From the NCBI RefSeq assembly GCF_025465945.1, contig NZ_JANLNW010000051.1:1-64000 (forward strand): a stretch of 64,000 bases of DNA. The letters run 5' to 3'. A program made the position numbers and the translations under genes. The stretch's first letter is position 1, and each line of letters opens with the position of its first letter. The notes under the pieces are model-generated. The model made no database searches. It was given only the letters and a program-made list of their open reading frames with translations, and was not told the DNA's origin. The stretch comes from Pseudomonas sp. 6D_7.1_Bac1. Its GTDB lineage: Bacteria > Pseudomonadota > Gammaproteobacteria > Pseudomonadales > Pseudomonadaceae. This document shows, piece after piece, positions 36,237 to 47,867 of this stretch.

Positions 36237-37850
36237 ATGTCCAAGCCAGTCGCGCTGCCAGAAGCTGCTGAAGTCGTCCACCTGACGACTCTAGCCTCCC
36301 CACGTCAACACCCGCGCCGCGCCTCCGGGAGGCGCGGCGGCACGTGGGTGGTTGCCACTTCCATTCTGGTGTCGTTGCTGGCGCTGATGCCGCTGGCGTT
36401 TGTCATCGGCATTTCCATTCAAACCGGCTGGGCGACGATCGCCGAGCTGGTCTTCAGGCCTCGAGTGGCCGAACTTTTGATCAACACCGTGTTGCTGGTG
36501 GTGATCACGATTCCTCTGTGTGTCGCGCTGGGCGTGGCACTCGCCTGGTTGACCGAGCGCACTGACTTGCCGGGGCGACGCCTTTGGTCGGTGCTGGCAA
36601 CCGCACCGATTGCGGTACCGGCGTTTGTGCACAGTTATGCCTGGGTCAGCCTGGTTCCACCGATTCACGGGTTGTTTGCCGGGGTACTGGTTTCGGTCAT
36701 TGCCTACTTCCCGTTCCTCTACCTGCCGATCGCCGCCACCCTGCGACGCCTGGATCCGGCCATCGAAGATGTCTCCGAATCGCTGGGGCTAAAGCCCTGG
36801 GCAGTGTTTTTCAAGGTCGTGCTGCCGCAACTGCGCCTGGCCATCTGTGGCGGTGCGTTGCTGGTCGGGTTGCACTTACTGGCCGAATACGGCTTGTACG
36901 CGATGATTCGCTTCGACACCTTCACCACGGCCATCTTCGACCAGTTCCAATCGTCCTTCAACGGTCCGGCGGCGAATATGCTGGCTGGGGTTCTGGCGCT
37001 GTGCTGCCTGCTGATGTTGACCGCGGAGTCCGCGTCCCGTGGCCATGCGCGTTACGCACGGGTCGGTTCCGGCAGCGCTCGCCTGCAGCGTACCCAGCGT
37101 CTGTCGCGAAATACCAAGGCCGCCATGCTGTTGCTGCCAATCATCAGCAGCGTACTGGCGCTCGGTGTGCCGCTGATTACCCTGGCCCAATGGTTGATTG
37201 CCGGTGGTGCAGAGGTCTGGCGCATGGCGGAAATTCTGCCGGCGCTAAAGCAGACCCTCATCCTGGCCAGCGTCGGCGCAGTGATCACCACCTGCGCGGC
37301 GGTTCCGGTGGCCTGGCTGTCAATCCGTTCGCCGGGGCGCCTGCATCGCCTCCTGGAAAGCTGCAACTACATCACCAGTTCCTTGCCGGGGATCGTCGTG
37401 GCACTGGCGTTGGTGACGGTCACCATCAACTTTGCCCGGCCGATTTACCAGACCACCATCACCGTGCTGCTGGCCTACCTGCTGATGTTCTTGCCACGAG
37501 CGCTGGTCAGCCTGCGCGCAGGCATTGCTCAGGCACCGGTAGAGCTGGAAAACATCGCCCGCAGCCTGGGCAGCTCGCCGAGCAAGGCGCTCTGGCTGAT
37601 TACCATGCGCCTGGCAGCACCGGGTGCTGCGGCCGGTGCAGCGCTGGTGTTCCTGGCGATCACCAATGAACTGACCGCAACCCTGTTGCTCTCGCCGAGT
37701 GGCACCCGCACCCTGGCCACCGGCTTTTGGGCCATGACCAGCGAAATCGACTATGCCGCAGCGGCACCTTACGCGCTGATCATGATTTTGCTTTCGCTTC
37801 CGTTGACCGCCCTTCTCTATCATCAATCCAAACGCACGGCAGGCCGATGA
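36237..37850 (+). CDS. ferric iron ABC transporter permease (FbpB-type, fused two-domain)
   Basis: A 537-residue inner-membrane permease made of two tandem permease halves. Each half carries an EAA-type loop facing the ATPase: [20 protein letters not shown] near residue 185 and [19 protein letters not shown] near 440. About 12 helices. It lies 4 bases after the binding protein gene and its stop overlaps the ATPase start (ATGA). The fused form is normal for FbpB, which works as one polypeptide with an ATPase dimer. Confidence 0.9.
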   Translation: MSKPVALPEAAEVVHLTTLASPRQHPRRASGRRGGTWVVATSILVSLLALMPLAFVIGISIQTGWATIAELVFRPRVAELLINTVLLVVITIPLCVALGVALAWLTERTDLPGRRLWSVLATAPIAVPAFVHSYAWVSLVPPIHGLFAGVLVSVIAYFPFLYLPIAATLRRLDPAIEDVSESLGLKPWAVFFKVVLPQLRLAICGGALLVGLHLLAEYGLYAMIRFDTFTTAIFDQFQSSFNGPAANMLAGVLALCCLLMLTAESASRGHARYARVGSGSARLQRTQRLSRNTKAAMLLLPIISSVLALGVPLITLAQWLIAGGAEVWRMAEILPALKQTLILASVGAVITTCAAVPVAWLSIRSPGRLHRLLESCNYITSSLPGIVVALALVTVTINFARPIYQTTITVLLAYLLMFLPRALVSLRAGIAQAPVELENIARSLGSSPSKALWLITMRLAAPGAAAGAALVFLAITNELTATLLLSPSGTRTLATGFWAMTSEIDYAAAAPYALIMILLSLPLTALLYHQSKRTAGR

Positions 37851-38953
37851 ACGCTCTCGAACTGAACTCCATCTTCAAAACCTTCGGCGCCCTGCCTGCC
37901 CTCGACAACGTTAGCCTGACGGTGCCAGCGGGTAGCCGCACGGCTATCGTCGGCCCTTCCGGCTCGGGCAAGACCACCTTGCTGCGGATGATAGCCGGGT
38001 TCGAGTTTCCCGATTCGGGTAGCATCTCGCTCAACGGCCAGACGCTGGTCGACGGTTCGACCGAAGTGCCCGCGCATCAGCGCCTGATTGGTTATGTGCC
38101 GCAGGATGGTGCGTTGTTTCCGCACATGACGGTGGCCGGCAACATCGGTTTTGGACTCTCGGGTGATGCCGCTTCCAAGCAAACACGTATCGCCGAGTTG
38201 ATGGACATGGTGGCGTTGGACTCACGCATGAGCCAACGCTGGCCGCACGAGCTTTCCGGTGGCCAGCAACAGCGGGTCGCCCTGGCCCGCGCCCTGGCGC
38301 AGCGGCCTCGGCTGATGCTGCTGGATGAACCCTTCTCTGCACTGGACACTGGCCTGCGGGCATCCATGCGCAAGATGGTTGCCAAGCTTCTGTCGGACAG
38401 CGGCGTGACCACTATCCTGGTGACCCACGACCAGTCCGAGGCGCTGTCATTCGCCGATCAACTGGCCGTGATGCGCCAAGGCCGACTGGTGCAGACCGGG
38501 CAGCCGATGGACTTGTACCTGCGCCCTCATGACGAAGAAACAGCGCTGTTCCTCGGTGATGCCGTGGTCATGCCGGCCTGGGTCGAAAATGGCCGGGCCA
38601 CCTGCGATCTCGGACGGGTTCATGTCTGCCATACCTCGCAAAACGGCGCGGCGCAGATCATGTTGCGGCCCGAGCAGTTGCAGATTTCCAGTCAGGTTGC
38701 AGGCCAGGAGCAGGTGGACGGCTGCATCGGGGTGGTGACCGATCGCGACTTTGGCGGCAATACCTGCACGTTGACGGTGGAACTGAAGCTGCCCTCCCCA
38801 GCCATAGACGGACGGTCAGCAAGCCGCTCGTTACTGGTACGAAGCTCTGGCGTGCATGCACCGGCGGCTGGCAGCCTGGTACACATTTCGACCTTGGGTC
38901 ATGCGCACGTACTGACTGAGCCCCTTCGCCGGCAGGCGGTTGCGACGCCCTGA
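37847..38953 (+). CDS. ferric iron ABC transporter ATP-binding protein (FbpC-type)
   Basis: A 368-residue ATPase. Walker A is GPSGSGKT (36-43), Q-loop [12 protein letters not shown], signature LSGGQQQR, Walker [13 protein letters not shown], then the H-loop VTHDQSEAL. The C-terminal ~120 residues form the regulatory OB-like domain (TOBE) found in FbpC and PotA groups. ATGA overlap with the permease confirms the start. It ends 10 bases from the convergent recombinase gene. Confidence 0.9.
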   Translation: MNALELNSIFKTFGALPALDNVSLTVPAGSRTAIVGPSGSGKTTLLRMIAGFEFPDSGSISLNGQTLVDGSTEVPAHQRLIGYVPQDGALFPHMTVAGNIGFGLSGDAASKQTRIAELMDMVALDSRMSQRWPHELSGGQQQRVALARALAQRPRLMLLDEPFSALDTGLRASMRKMVAKLLSDSGVTTILVTHDQSEALSFADQLAVMRQGRLVQTGQPMDLYLRPHDEETALFLGDAVVMPAWVENGRATCDLGRVHVCHTSQNGAAQIMLRPEQLQISSQVAGQEQVDGCIGVVTDRDFGGNTCTLTVELKLPSPAIDGRSASRSLLVRSSGVHAPAAGSLVHISTLGHAHVLTEPLRRQAVATP

Positions 38954-38963
38954 TCGGTCACAT

Positions 38964-39887
38964 TCAGAGGTCGAATCGATCAATCGCCCGGCGCCGCTCG
39001 TTGTCATCACGCACGTCGTAGCTGGCGGTCGTCTGGATATTGCTGTGGTGAGCCAGTTTCTGGGCGATCGACAGGTCATGCTCCTCGATCACTCGGGTAA
39101 TGAACGAGCGGCGAAAGTCGTGGGGCATGATCTTCACTCCGACCTGTGCACCGCGTTGCCGGGCGATGTAGTAGATCGCATGCTTGGTAATTCGCTCGCG
39201 GGTGATGTGACTGCCACGGCGAATCCGGTTGAACAGGAACCCATCATCGTCCTGCCCTTGCGGCAACAGTGAGCGGCGCAACTCAAGCCATGCTTGCAGT
39301 TTGGCGAAAGCCCAGCTCGGCGCATATTTGATCAATTGCTTGTTACCTTTGGCCGTGACCCGCAGGCTGCGTTCGGCAAAGTCGACCTGCGCCAGATCCA
39401 GGTTCACCGACTCGGACTTGCGCATCCCCGAACCGTAGAGAATCGCAATGATCGCGGCGTCGCGCAGGCCCTGAGGCCTTGGGTCGGCAGTGCACACCGC
39501 CATCAGGTCGCGAATCAGCGTCCGCTTGAGGTTGCGCCCCTGGGACAACCGGGTACCGGCGATGCCTTTGACCGAGCGCATCTTCAGCAGGTGCTCCTGA
39601 CCGATCAGGCTCAGGCGCCAGGCTTCGTTCATCACGCCACGCACAGCATTGACGTACAGTGAGGAAGTGTTGGGGGCGTAACCGTCACTGCGCAGCGTCG
39701 CGACCAGCGCGATGACATGCTCGGGCTGGAGCTCGTGCCACGGGATTTCTTCGATGTTCAGCTCTTCAAAGCCCAGGCGATCTGCGGCATCCTGTAAGAC
39801 ATAGCGCATGGTCAGCTGACTTGAAGGGGCAAGACGCGCCAGATAAGACGTCAGCGGGTTGGGCCTGGCCGATTTCATTGCTGTCAT
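38964..39887 (-). CDS. orphan tyrosine recombinase / integrase
   Basis: About 307 residues. N-terminal SAM-like core-binding domain (about 1-105), then the catalytic domain. The family tetrad is visible: Arg in YGSGMRKSE, His-x-x-Arg in HDFRRSF, His in AHHSNIQTTASYD with the nucleophile Tyr just after. No att repeats, tRNA or phage genes are next to it, so it does not mark an obvious island edge. Start uncertain: ATG given, another ATG three codons later, and a TTG 18 codons earlier. It sits between the iron transporter and the arn operon, convergent with the former. Confidence 0.85.
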   Translation of the reverse strand: MTAMKSARPNPLTSYLARLAPSSQLTMRYVLQDAADRLGFEELNIEEIPWHELQPEHVIALVATLRSDGYAPNTSSLYVNAVRGVMNEAWRLSLIGQEHLLKMRSVKGIAGTRLSQGRNLKRTLIRDLMAVCTADPRPQGLRDAAIIAILYGSGMRKSESVNLDLAQVDFAERSLRVTAKGNKQLIKYAPSWAFAKLQAWLELRRSLLPQGQDDDGFLFNRIRRGSHITRERITKHAIYYIARQRGAQVGVKIMPHDFRRSFITRVIEEHDLSIAQKLAHHSNIQTTASYDVRDDNERRRAIDRFDL

Positions 39888-40430
39888 TTCTGGCTGGTCG
39901 CTGGCGCAACGAGGCAATGCCGTGTCGGGTAAATCAATCAAACTGAACCGGCCTTAAATGAACGCCCCTCAACTCACGGAATTTGTGTTGAGAACAATGA
40001 AAAATTGAGATAGGCAGGGTAGCAGATCAGCAATGCGCGGGTCATTGGGCGGCCCGCTTCACAATGCCAAAAAAATGGCAAAAGCTGTCATAAAGGGCCT
40101 TAACGTGTGAAAATCCCTGAACATTTGCTGTAAAGGTTACAGTTAAACATTCTCGACACCGGTTTTTCATGTCCCTTTCACATTTTCGAGATTACCCTCT
40201 GCGCATCCGGAGCGATGCCTTTGGGTCGCTCAAACTGCCGACCGACAAAATAAAAGTCAATTAGTGCACTTTTCCCAAAAGATTGGTTAACTGATTGATA
40301 TACTTTTCGTTTTTTCGTCTACGCTGTCACGGACGACGCTTCGAAGCACCGCTTCGAGCTGATTCGAAAGTTGTGACCGCTGATTTGCCGCCCCACCCAG
40401 GCTGTTGATATTTCCAAACCCGAGGTCCAC
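39888..40430. promoter_or_regulatory. upstream regulatory region of the arn operon
   Basis: About 540 bases with no gene. Near the recombinase it is ordinary; from 40080 on it is AT-richer, with TTAAC/TTAAA elements (CCTTAACG, AGTTAAAC, GGTTAACTG) of the kind used by PmrA/CprR-type regulators, but not in the strict 11-base spacing. An extended -10 candidate TGATATACT lies at 40296-40304, about 125 bases before arnB. Regulation by a two-component system is expected from known arn operons. Confidence 0.45.
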
Positions 40431-41573
40431 ATGAATCAGGCTTTTCTCCCCTTCTCTCGCCCGAGCATCGGTGATGAAGAAATCGCCGCCGTTGAGCAGG
40501 TGTTGCGCTCCGGCTGGATCACCACCGGGCCGAAGAACCAGGAACTCGAGCAGCAATTCGCAGACTACGTAGGTTGCCAGCACGCCGTAGCGCTGTCTTC
40601 GGCCACCGGCGGCATGCACATTGCACTCCTGGCGCTGGGCATCGGCCCTGGCGATGAAGTGATCACGCCGTCGCAGACCTGGGTCTCGACCGCCAACATG
40701 ATCTGCCTGTTGGGCGCCACCCCGGTGTTTGTCGACGTCGACCGCGACACCCTGATGACCGACGTCCAGGCCATCGAAGCCGCCATTACCCCACGCACCA
40801 AAGCCATCATCCCGGTGCACTACGCTGGCGCGGCGTTCGATCTCGATCCGCTCTATGCACTGGCAGACAAGCATGGCATCGCCGTTATCGAAGACGCCGC
40901 CCATGCTGCCGGCACCCGTTATCGCGGTCGCGCCATTGGCGCTCAGGGCACCGCGATCTTCTCGTTCCACGCGATCAAGAACATGACCTGCGCCGAAGGC
41001 GCAATGTTTGTCAGCGACAATCAAGCGCTGGCAGATCGAGTGCGCATGCTCAAGTTCCACGGTCTCGGCGTAGATGCCTACGATCGCCTGACCCATGGCC
41101 GTAAACCTCAGGCCATGGTCGTCGAGCCGGGTTTCAAGTACAACCTGGCCGACATCAACGCCGCCATTGCACTGGTACAGTTGCAGCGCCTCGACGAAAT
41201 CAACGCCAAGCGCACAGCGCTGGCGCAGACCTACCTGCAACGTCTGGAAGGCCTGCCGGTACAACCACTGAGTGTGCCGACTACTTACCCGCAGCAGCAT
41301 GCCTGGCATCTGTTTATACTGCGCATCGATGCTGAACGTTGCGGGATGGACCGTGAGGCTTTCATGAAAGCCTTGCAGGAACAGAATATCGGTACAGGTA
41401 TTCACTTTGTGGCCACCCACCTGCACACTTACTACCGCCAACGATTCCCGGGCATCCATCTGCCCAACACCGAATGGAACTCGGCACGACTGTGCTCGAT
41501 CCCGCTGTTCCCTGACATGACTACCAATGATGTCGAACGCGTCGTTGGCGCCATTGAAAATATTCTGGACTGA
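40431..41573 (+). CDS. arnB: UDP-4-amino-4-deoxy-L-arabinose aminotransferase
   Basis: A 380-residue PLP enzyme of the DegT/DnrJ/EryC1 family. PLP-binding Lys183 is in [10 protein letters not shown], the cofactor Asp in [10 protein letters not shown], and the ring-stacking loop is [11 protein letters not shown]. It transfers an amino group from glutamate to UDP-4-keto-arabinose in the cytoplasm, giving UDP-L-Ara4N. First gene of the arn operon, 5 bases before arnC. Length agrees with the family. Confidence 0.96.
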   Translation: MNQAFLPFSRPSIGDEEIAAVEQVLRSGWITTGPKNQELEQQFADYVGCQHAVALSSATGGMHIALLALGIGPGDEVITPSQTWVSTANMICLLGATPVFVDVDRDTLMTDVQAIEAAITPRTKAIIPVHYAGAAFDLDPLYALADKHGIAVIEDAAHAAGTRYRGRAIGAQGTAIFSFHAIKNMTCAEGAMFVSDNQALADRVRMLKFHGLGVDAYDRLTHGRKPQAMVVEPGFKYNLADINAAIALVQLQRLDEINAKRTALAQTYLQRLEGLPVQPLSVPTTYPQQHAWHLFILRIDAERCGMDREAFMKALQEQNIGTGIHFVATHLHTYYRQRFPGIHLPNTEWNSARLCSIPLFPDMTTNDVERVVGAIENILD

Positions 41574-41578
41574 AGCCT

Positions 41579-42598
41579 TTGAAGCCATATCCAATTAACT
41601 GCGTGTCGATCGTTATCCCGGTCTACAACGAAGAAGAAAGCTTGCCTGAATTGCTGCGCCGTACCGAAGCGGCCTGCAAGCAACTCAAGCACGAGTATGA
41701 AATCGTCCTGGTCGATGACGGCAGCCGCGACAACTCGGCACAAATTCTCGAAGACGCCGCCCAGCGCGAAGGCAGTTCCGTGGTGGCGGTCATCCTGAAC
41801 CGCAACTACGGCCAGCACGCAGCAATCATGGCCGGTTTCGAGCACTGCAAAGGCGATGTGGTCATTACCCTCGACGCCGACCTGCAGAACCCGCCGGAAG
41901 AAATCCCCCGTCTGGTGGAACAAGCCGAACTGGGCTACGACGTGGTTGCCACTGTGCGCAACAATCGCCAGGACTCGGCCCTGCGCCGCTGGCCGTCGAA
42001 ACTGATCAACCTGGCTGTGCAACGCTCCACCGGCGTCGCCATGAGCGACTACGGTTGCATGCTGCGCGCCTACCGCCGCACCATCGTCGACGCCATGCTG
42101 GCGTGCCGTGAGCGCAGCACCTTCATCCCGATTCTGGCCAACAGTTTCGCCCGCCACACCACCGAAATTCTGGTGCAGCACGCCGAGCGCGAGCATGGCG
42201 AGTCGAAATACAGCCCGATGCGCCTGATCAGCCTGATGTTCGATCTGCTGACCTGCATGACCACTACCCCGCTGCGCCTGCTGAGCATCATTGGTTTCAG
42301 CCTGGCGGCACTGGGCACGCTGTTTGCCTTCCTGCTGATCTTCCTGCGCCTGATATTCGGCGCCAGTTGGGCGGGTGACGGCACCTTCGTACTGTTCGCC
42401 GTGCTCTTTGTGTTCACCGGCGGCCAGTTCATCGGCATGGGCCTTCTGGGTGAATACCTGGGCCGCATGTACAGCGATGTCCGCGCGCGACCACGTTTCT
42501 TTATCGAAAAAATCCTACGTAACCAACCCGCTGCTCCTGCTCCCGTTGTCACTGTCGACGGTCTGCCTTCCACCCCTACTGATCAGGTTTCGCCATGA
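41579..42598 (+). CDS. arnC: undecaprenyl-phosphate 4-deoxy-4-formamido-L-arabinose transferase
   Basis: A 339-residue GT2 enzyme. The cytoplasmic catalytic domain has [24 protein letters not shown] and [12 protein letters not shown] (DxD); two C-terminal helices (about 235-300) anchor it in the inner membrane. It moves Ara4-formyl-N from UDP to undecaprenyl phosphate. It starts with TTG, the only suitable start near the arnB stop. Its stop overlaps arnA by 4 bases. Confidence 0.95.
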   Translation: MKPYPINCVSIVIPVYNEEESLPELLRRTEAACKQLKHEYEIVLVDDGSRDNSAQILEDAAQREGSSVVAVILNRNYGQHAAIMAGFEHCKGDVVITLDADLQNPPEEIPRLVEQAELGYDVVATVRNNRQDSALRRWPSKLINLAVQRSTGVAMSDYGCMLRAYRRTIVDAMLACRERSTFIPILANSFARHTTEILVQHAEREHGESKYSPMRLISLMFDLLTCMTTTPLRLLSIIGFSLAALGTLFAFLLIFLRLIFGASWAGDGTFVLFAVLFVFTGGQFIGMGLLGEYLGRMYSDVRARPRFFIEKILRNQPAAPAPVVTVDGLPSTPTDQVSP

Positions 42599-44586
42599 GT
42601 TCAAAAGCTGTTGTTTTCGCCTATCACGACATTGGCTGTGCAGGTATCGAAGCACTGCTCAACGCAGGTTTCGAGATTGCTGCCGTGTTCACCCACGCCG
42701 ACGATCCGAAGGAAAACACCTTCTACGGCTCGGTCGCGCAACTGTGCGCCCGTAAAGGCATTCCTGTGCACGCACCGGAAGACGCCAACCACCCACTGTG
42801 GATCGAGCGTATTGCCAAACTGAACCCGGACTACCTGTTCTCGTTCTACTACCGCAACCTGCTGGGCGAGCAACTGCTGGCGACCGCCCGCAAAGGCGCG
42901 TTCAACCTGCACGGCTCCCTGCTGCCAACCTACCGTGGCCGTGCTCCAGCGAACTGGGTACTGGTCAACGGCGAAACCGAAACCGGCGTGACCCTGCACC
43001 GCATGGTCAAGCGTGCCGACGCTGGCGCGATCATCGCCCAGCAACGCGTTGCGATCGAGCGTGCCGATACCGCTCTGACCCTGCACGGCAAGCTGCGCGA
43101 AGCCGCTTCCAACCTGCTGCGCGACACCCTGCCGCTGCTGGCACAGGGCAAAATCACCGAAACCGCCCAGGACGAGTCCAAGGCCACTGTTTTCGGTCGT
43201 CGTACTGCTGCAGACGGCAAACTGGTCTGGAAGAAACCGGCTGAAGAGCTGTTCAACCTGGTTCGCGCCGTGACCCAGCCTTACCCGGGCGCTTTCTGCG
43301 CGGTGGGCGAGCACAAACTGATTGTCTGGAGCGCTGAAGTCGTCAAGGGCAACGAAGGTCTGGCACCAGGCCGCGTAATCAGCGTCGACCCTCTGCGTAT
43401 CGCTTGCGGCGAAGACTCCCTGGTCGTCACCTCCGGCCAGCGTAACGAAAACGGCCTGTACCTGAGCGGCCCGCAACTGGCCAACGAACTGGGTCTGGTC
43501 GACGGTTCCGTACTGCGTGGCGCTGAATCGGGCCGTGCCCCACGTCGCACCCGCGTACTGATCCTCGGCGTCAACGGCTTCATCGGTAACCACCTGTCCG
43601 AGCGCCTGCTGCGTGACGACAAGTACGACGTCTATGGTCTGGACATCGGCTCCGACGCTATCGAGCGTCTGCGCAGCCATCCAAACTTCCACTTCGTTGA
43701 AGGCGATATCAGCATTCACTCCGAGTGGATCGAATATCACATCAAGAAGTGCGACGTGGTTCTGCCGCTGGTGGCCATCGCCACCCCAATCGAATACACC
43801 CGCAACCCGCTGCGCGTATTCGAACTGGACTTCGAAGAGAACCTGAAACTGGTTCGCTACTGCGTGAAGTACAACAAGCGCGTGATCTTCCCGTCGACTT
43901 CCGAAGTCTACGGCATGTGCCAGGACAAGAACTTCGACGAAGACACCTCGAACCTGATCGTTGGTCCGATCAACAAGCAACGCTGGATCTACTCGGTTTC
44001 CAAGCAACTGCTGGACCGCGTGATCTGGGCCTACGGCGCCAAAGGCCTGAACTTCACCCTGTTCCGTCCGTTCAACTGGATGGGCCCACGTCTGGACCGT
44101 CTGGACTCGGCCCGTATCGGCAGCTCCCGCGCCATCACCCAGCTGATCCTGAACCTGGTAGAAGGCACCCCGATCCGTCTGTTCGACGGCGGCGAGCAGA
44201 AGCGCTGCTTCACTGACATTGCCGACGGTATCGAAGCTCTGGCGCGTATCGTTGATAACGAAAATGACGCGTGCAACGGTCAGGTCATCAACATCGGTAA
44301 CCCGGACAACGAAGCCAGCATCCGTCAGCTGGGCGAAGAGCTGCTGCGTCAGTTCGAAGCTCACCCACTGCGCGCCAACTTCCCTCCGTTCGCCGGTTTC
44401 CGCGACGTAGAGAGCAAGGCGTTCTACGGCGCTGGCTACCAGGACGTGGAACACCGCAAGCCAAGCATCGCAAACGCCAAGCGCCTGCTGAACTGGGAGC
44501 CGACCGTCGAGATGAGCGAAACCATCGGTAACACGCTGGACTTCTTCCTGCGCGAAGCCATGCTCGAAATCGCGGACAAGCGCTGA
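42595..44586 (+). CDS. arnA: bifunctional UDP-L-Ara4N formyltransferase / UDP-glucuronate oxidase (decarboxylating)
   Basis: A 663-residue fusion. The N-terminal formyltransferase domain (1-~305) has Asn104, His106 and Asp142 in [13 protein letters not shown] and ADAGAIIAQ. The C-terminal domain (~315-660) is an SDR-type dehydrogenase with [10 protein letters not shown], the catalytic Ser/Tyr/Lys region PSTSEVYG and YSVSKQL, and the Arg of [10 protein letters not shown]. It makes UDP-4-keto-arabinose from UDP-glucuronate and later formylates UDP-L-Ara4N. Both active sites look intact. Confidence 0.97.
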   Translation: MSSKAVVFAYHDIGCAGIEALLNAGFEIAAVFTHADDPKENTFYGSVAQLCARKGIPVHAPEDANHPLWIERIAKLNPDYLFSFYYRNLLGEQLLATARKGAFNLHGSLLPTYRGRAPANWVLVNGETETGVTLHRMVKRADAGAIIAQQRVAIERADTALTLHGKLREAASNLLRDTLPLLAQGKITETAQDESKATVFGRRTAADGKLVWKKPAEELFNLVRAVTQPYPGAFCAVGEHKLIVWSAEVVKGNEGLAPGRVISVDPLRIACGEDSLVVTSGQRNENGLYLSGPQLANELGLVDGSVLRGAESGRAPRRTRVLILGVNGFIGNHLSERLLRDDKYDVYGLDIGSDAIERLRSHPNFHFVEGDISIHSEWIEYHIKKCDVVLPLVAIATPIEYTRNPLRVFELDFEENLKLVRYCVKYNKRVIFPSTSEVYGMCQDKNFDEDTSNLIVGPINKQRWIYSVSKQLLDRVIWAYGAKGLNFTLFRPFNWMGPRLDRLDSARIGSSRAITQLILNLVEGTPIRLFDGGEQKRCFTDIADGIEALARIVDNENDACNGQVINIGNPDNEASIRQLGEELLRQFEAHPLRANFPPFAGFRDVESKAFYGAGYQDVEHRKPSIANAKRLLNWEPTVEMSETIGNTLDFFLREAMLEIADKR

Positions 44587-45470
44587 TGCAGGCAGGTCTT
44601 CGGATCGATGTCGACACCTACCGAGGTACCCGTGAGGGGGTACCCCGGTTGTTGGAGATGCTCGATGAAGCACAAGTCAAGGCGACGTTCTTTTTCAGCG
44701 TTGGTCCGGACAACATGGGGCGCCATTTATGGCGCCTCATCCGTCCGCAGTTCCTCTGGAAAATGCTCCGCTCCAATGCCGCGGGCCTGTACGGCTGGGA
44801 CATCTTGCTGGCCGGCACTGCCTGGCCAGGCAAGCCTATCGGCCGTGACCTGGGGCACCTGATGCGCCAGACCCTCGCGGCTGGCCATGAAGTCGGTTTG
44901 CACGCCTGGGATCACCACGGCTGGCAAGCCAACGCAGGGCGCTGGAGCGACGCTGACCTGATCGAGCAGATTCGCCGGGGCGTAGACACCCTTAGCGATA
45001 TTCTCGGGCAGGCCGTGGACTGTTCGGCGGCCGCCGGTTGGCGCGCCGACGAGCGGGTCATCGAAGCCAAGCAGCGTTTTGGCTTTCGTTACAACAGCGA
45101 CTGTCGTGGACAAAGCCTGTTCCAGCCACGGCTGGCAGACGGCAGCCTCGGCACGCCACAAATTCCGGTCGACTTGCCAACCTTCGATGAAGTGGTGGGT
45201 CCCGTCGTTGCAGCCAATGAGTTCAACTCATACATTCTTGACCGATTCAGCCCCTCGAAGCTGAACGTATATACGATACATGCGGAGGTAGAAGGGATTC
45301 TGATGGCTAACGATTTCCGCCAACTGCTGGTCGACGCGCGTCAGCGCGGCATCCAGTTCCAGCCTTTGGGTGATTTGTTACCCGCCCAGCCGACAACTCT
45401 GCCTCAGGGCCGCGTGCTACGTGGCGCCCTTGAAGGCCGTGAAGGATGGTTGGGAGTGCAAGGCGAATGA
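44586..45470 (+). CDS. arnD: 4-deoxy-4-formamido-L-arabinose-phosphoundecaprenol deformylase
   Basis: A 294-residue NodB-fold deformylase. It opens [20 protein letters not shown] with the metal-binding Asp pair and has [11 protein letters not shown] for the His ligands. It removes the formyl group from the lipid-linked sugar, making the transfer irreversible. The ATG overlaps the arnA stop in TGATG, and the stop overlaps arnT. Confidence 0.95.
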   Translation: MQAGLRIDVDTYRGTREGVPRLLEMLDEAQVKATFFFSVGPDNMGRHLWRLIRPQFLWKMLRSNAAGLYGWDILLAGTAWPGKPIGRDLGHLMRQTLAAGHEVGLHAWDHHGWQANAGRWSDADLIEQIRRGVDTLSDILGQAVDCSAAAGWRADERVIEAKQRFGFRYNSDCRGQSLFQPRLADGSLGTPQIPVDLPTFDEVVGPVVAANEFNSYILDRFSPSKLNVYTIHAEVEGILMANDFRQLLVDARQRGIQFQPLGDLLPAQPTTLPQGRVLRGALEGREGWLGVQGE

Positions 45471-47116
45471 GCAAACGCTGGGCTTTGCCGTTATTGCTGA
45501 TCGCTTTCGGTCTGGTCTATCTGTTGCCGCTTGGCACGCATGGTCTGTGGATTCCGGATGAAACCCGCTACGCCCAGGTCAGTCAGGAAATGCTCCTGAG
45601 TGGCAACTGGGTGTCGCCGCATTTCATGGGCCTGCGTTATTTCGAGAAGCCGATCGCCGGTTACTGGATGATCGCCATCGGTCAGGCCGTGTTCGGCGAA
45701 AACCTGTTCGGTGTGCGCGTTGCTTCGGCACTCGCGACCGGACTGAGCATCGTGCTGACCTACCTGATCGCTCGCAGGCTCTGGAACGATCCGCGCAAAA
45801 GCATTGCCAGCGCATTGCTCTACATGAGTTTTGCGGTGGTTGCCGGTCAAGGGGGCTACGCCAACCTCGACCCGCAATTCACTTTCTGGGTCGACCTGAG
45901 CCTGGTGGCCTTGTGGTTTGCGCTCGACAGCAGCAGTCGCAATGCGCGGCTGATGAGTTGGGCAACCCTGGGTCTAGCCTGCGGCATGGGCTTCCTGACC
46001 AAGGGTTTCCTGGCCTGGCTGCTTCCGGTATTGATCGCCCTGCCCTACATGATCTGGCAAAAACGCTGGCGTGAACTGCTGGCGTACGGCCCGATGGCTA
46101 TCGTGGTGGCGATTGTCGTGAGCCTGCCGTGGGTCCTGGCCGTGCATGCGCAGGAACCCGATTACTGGCGTTTCTTCTTCTGGCACGAGCACATTCGCCG
46201 CTTTGCCGGTGACGATGCGCAACACGCGGCGCCGTGGTGGTTCTATCTGCCGATGCTGGTAGCGTTCAGCCTGCCATGGGCGGTGTTCCTGCCTTCGGCC
46301 CTCAAACAAGCCTGGCAAACCAGGCGTCAGGCCAGCACCGGTTTTCTGCTGCTGTGGCTGGTCCTTCCGCTGGCGTTTTTCAGCCTGAGCAAAGGCAAGT
46401 TGCCAACCTACATCCTGCCGTGCCTGCTGCCCTTGGCACTGTTGATGGGGAATGCGCTGATTGACCGACTGAACCAGGGCCAAAGCCGGCTGTTCAAGAT
46501 CAACGGCCTGCTGAACCTGGTCATCGGTCTGACCACCCTGCTGGTGATGGTTTACCTGCAACTGACAAAACCCGTGTATGTCGATGAAATGCACAATCTG
46601 GTGCTGGTGTTCATCGTGATCATGGGCTGGATCCTGTCCAACCTGTTGCTGGTGGTCCGTCCATTGAGCCTATGGGCTGCGCCGGCCATCGGCAGCTGGC
46701 TGCTGATTGCCATTCTGCCGGCCGCATTGCCGCACTCGGTGGTCTACAACAAAATGCCCGATCAGTTTGTCCTCCAGCACATTGACGAACTCAGCCAGAC
46801 CAAAAGCTTGCTGAGCAATGACCTGGGAGCCGCGTCCGCAGTCGCCTGGCGCCTGCAACGCCCTGAAGTGGCGTTGTACAACACCAACGGCGAAGTGAAA
46901 TACGGCCTGGACTACCCGGATGCCGCTGCGCGTCGGGTCGATACCGATCACGTGCAACAGTGGATGAGCGAAGCCCGCAAGACGGGTCCGGTCGGCGTGG
47001 TCATGCGCGTCAAGGGTGACGACGAAATCCGCGAGCTCGAACTGCTGCCCAAGGATGGTAAGCATTACGAGCAAGGTAACATGGTCATTCTGATCATCCC
47101 GCAGAGCGCACCATGA
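45467..47116 (+). CDS. arnT: lipid A 4-amino-4-deoxy-L-arabinosyltransferase (operon copy)
   Basis: A 549-residue GT39 enzyme with Asp31-Glu32 in [12 protein letters not shown], the [17 protein letters not shown] acceptor region ([13 protein letters not shown]), [14 protein letters not shown] and the conserved [12 protein letters not shown]. It performs the last step, moving L-Ara4N to lipid A in the periplasm and lowering binding of polymyxins and other cationic peptides. ATGA overlaps with arnD and arnE fix both ends. It is a close paralogue of the stand-alone gene at 31443. Confidence 0.95.
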   Translation: MSKRWALPLLLIAFGLVYLLPLGTHGLWIPDETRYAQVSQEMLLSGNWVSPHFMGLRYFEKPIAGYWMIAIGQAVFGENLFGVRVASALATGLSIVLTYLIARRLWNDPRKSIASALLYMSFAVVAGQGGYANLDPQFTFWVDLSLVALWFALDSSSRNARLMSWATLGLACGMGFLTKGFLAWLLPVLIALPYMIWQKRWRELLAYGPMAIVVAIVVSLPWVLAVHAQEPDYWRFFFWHEHIRRFAGDDAQHAAPWWFYLPMLVAFSLPWAVFLPSALKQAWQTRRQASTGFLLLWLVLPLAFFSLSKGKLPTYILPCLLPLALLMGNALIDRLNQGQSRLFKINGLLNLVIGLTTLLVMVYLQLTKPVYVDEMHNLVLVFIVIMGWILSNLLLVVRPLSLWAAPAIGSWLLIAILPAALPHSVVYNKMPDQFVLQHIDELSQTKSLLSNDLGAASAVAWRLQRPEVALYNTNGEVKYGLDYPDAAARRVDTDHVQQWMSEARKTGPVGVVMRVKGDDEIRELELLPKDGKHYEQGNMVILIIPQSAP

Positions 47117-47457
47117 CCCTGATTCTGCTGTTGTCGGCCTGCCTGCTGACCTGCCTGGGCCAGATCGCCCAGAAGTACGCCGTCGAAAGCTGGCGCGGCA
47201 AAGACTCCGGCTGGAGCGAGAAACTGCTCTCGCCGTGGCTGTGGCTGGCATTGGCCAGCCTGGGCTTTGGCCTGTTGGTGTGGTTGTTGGTGTTGCAGCG
47301 TCTGGAAGTCGGTATCGCCTACCCGATGTTGAGCCTCAATTTTGTGCTGATCACCCTGGCCGCCCATTTCGTCTTCCACGAAACCATTGATCGCCGTCAC
47401 TGGATCGGCGTTGCGCTGATCATCGCCGGCGTCGTTCTGCTCGGGAGGCACGCATGA
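47113..47457 (+). CDS. arnE: undecaprenyl-phosphate-Ara4N flippase subunit ArnE
   Basis: A 114-residue EamA/SMR-like protein with four membrane helices and the signature [16 protein letters not shown] in the first, then [20 protein letters not shown]. With ArnF it flips the lipid-linked sugar across the inner membrane. Overlaps of 4 bases on both sides. Confidence 0.93.
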   Translation: MTLILLLSACLLTCLGQIAQKYAVESWRGKDSGWSEKLLSPWLWLALASLGFGLLVWLLVLQRLEVGIAYPMLSLNFVLITLAAHFVFHETIDRRHWIGVALIIAGVVLLGRHA

Positions 47458-47867
47458 GCCTTCGTCGCGGAATCAGCTTTGCGATGGGCAGTGTGGCGCT
47501 GGTCAGTGCCGCCCAATTGGGCATGCGCTGGAGCATGAGCCATTTGCCGCTGCCCGATCAGTGGCTACAGGCCCTGAGCAACGGTAGTATCGACCTGCTC
47601 GCGGTCGGCGTGGTGCTTGCCTCGATCTTCGCTTACGCCCTGTCCATGCTGTGCTGGCTCGCCGCGCTGCGCGATCTGCCGCTGGGTCGGGCGTATTCGC
47701 TGTTGAGTATCAGCTATGCGCTGGTGTATCTGTTGGCCGCCAGCCTGCCGCTGTTCAACGAAAACTTCAGTCTTTACAAAACACTCGGGGTGGCCTTGGT
47801 CATCCTCGGTGTCATCACTATTAACTCTCGAACTGCCAGCGCCCCAGAAGTCAGGAATGCCTCATGA
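47454..47867 (+). CDS. arnF: undecaprenyl-phosphate-Ara4N flippase subunit ArnF
   Basis: A 137-residue four-helix protein ([12 protein letters not shown], then [20 protein letters not shown]). It is the partner of ArnE in the flippase. It starts in the ArnE stop (ATGA) and its own stop overlaps ugd the same way, so the whole block is translated as a coupled run. Confidence 0.93.
   Translation: MSLRRGISFAMGSVALVSAAQLGMRWSMSHLPLPDQWLQALSNGSIDLLAVGVVLASIFAYALSMLCWLAALRDLPLGRAYSLLSISYALVYLLAASLPLFNENFSLYKTLGVALVILGVITINSRTASAPEVRNAS

Noticed and set aside
40287..41594. 435-codon minus-strand open frame
   Set aside because: Antisense to arnB, with no recognisable product.
42601..44673. 690-codon minus-strand open frame
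   Set aside because: Exactly antisense to arnA, which is unmistakable. The frame is rich in V/A/Q without any motif.
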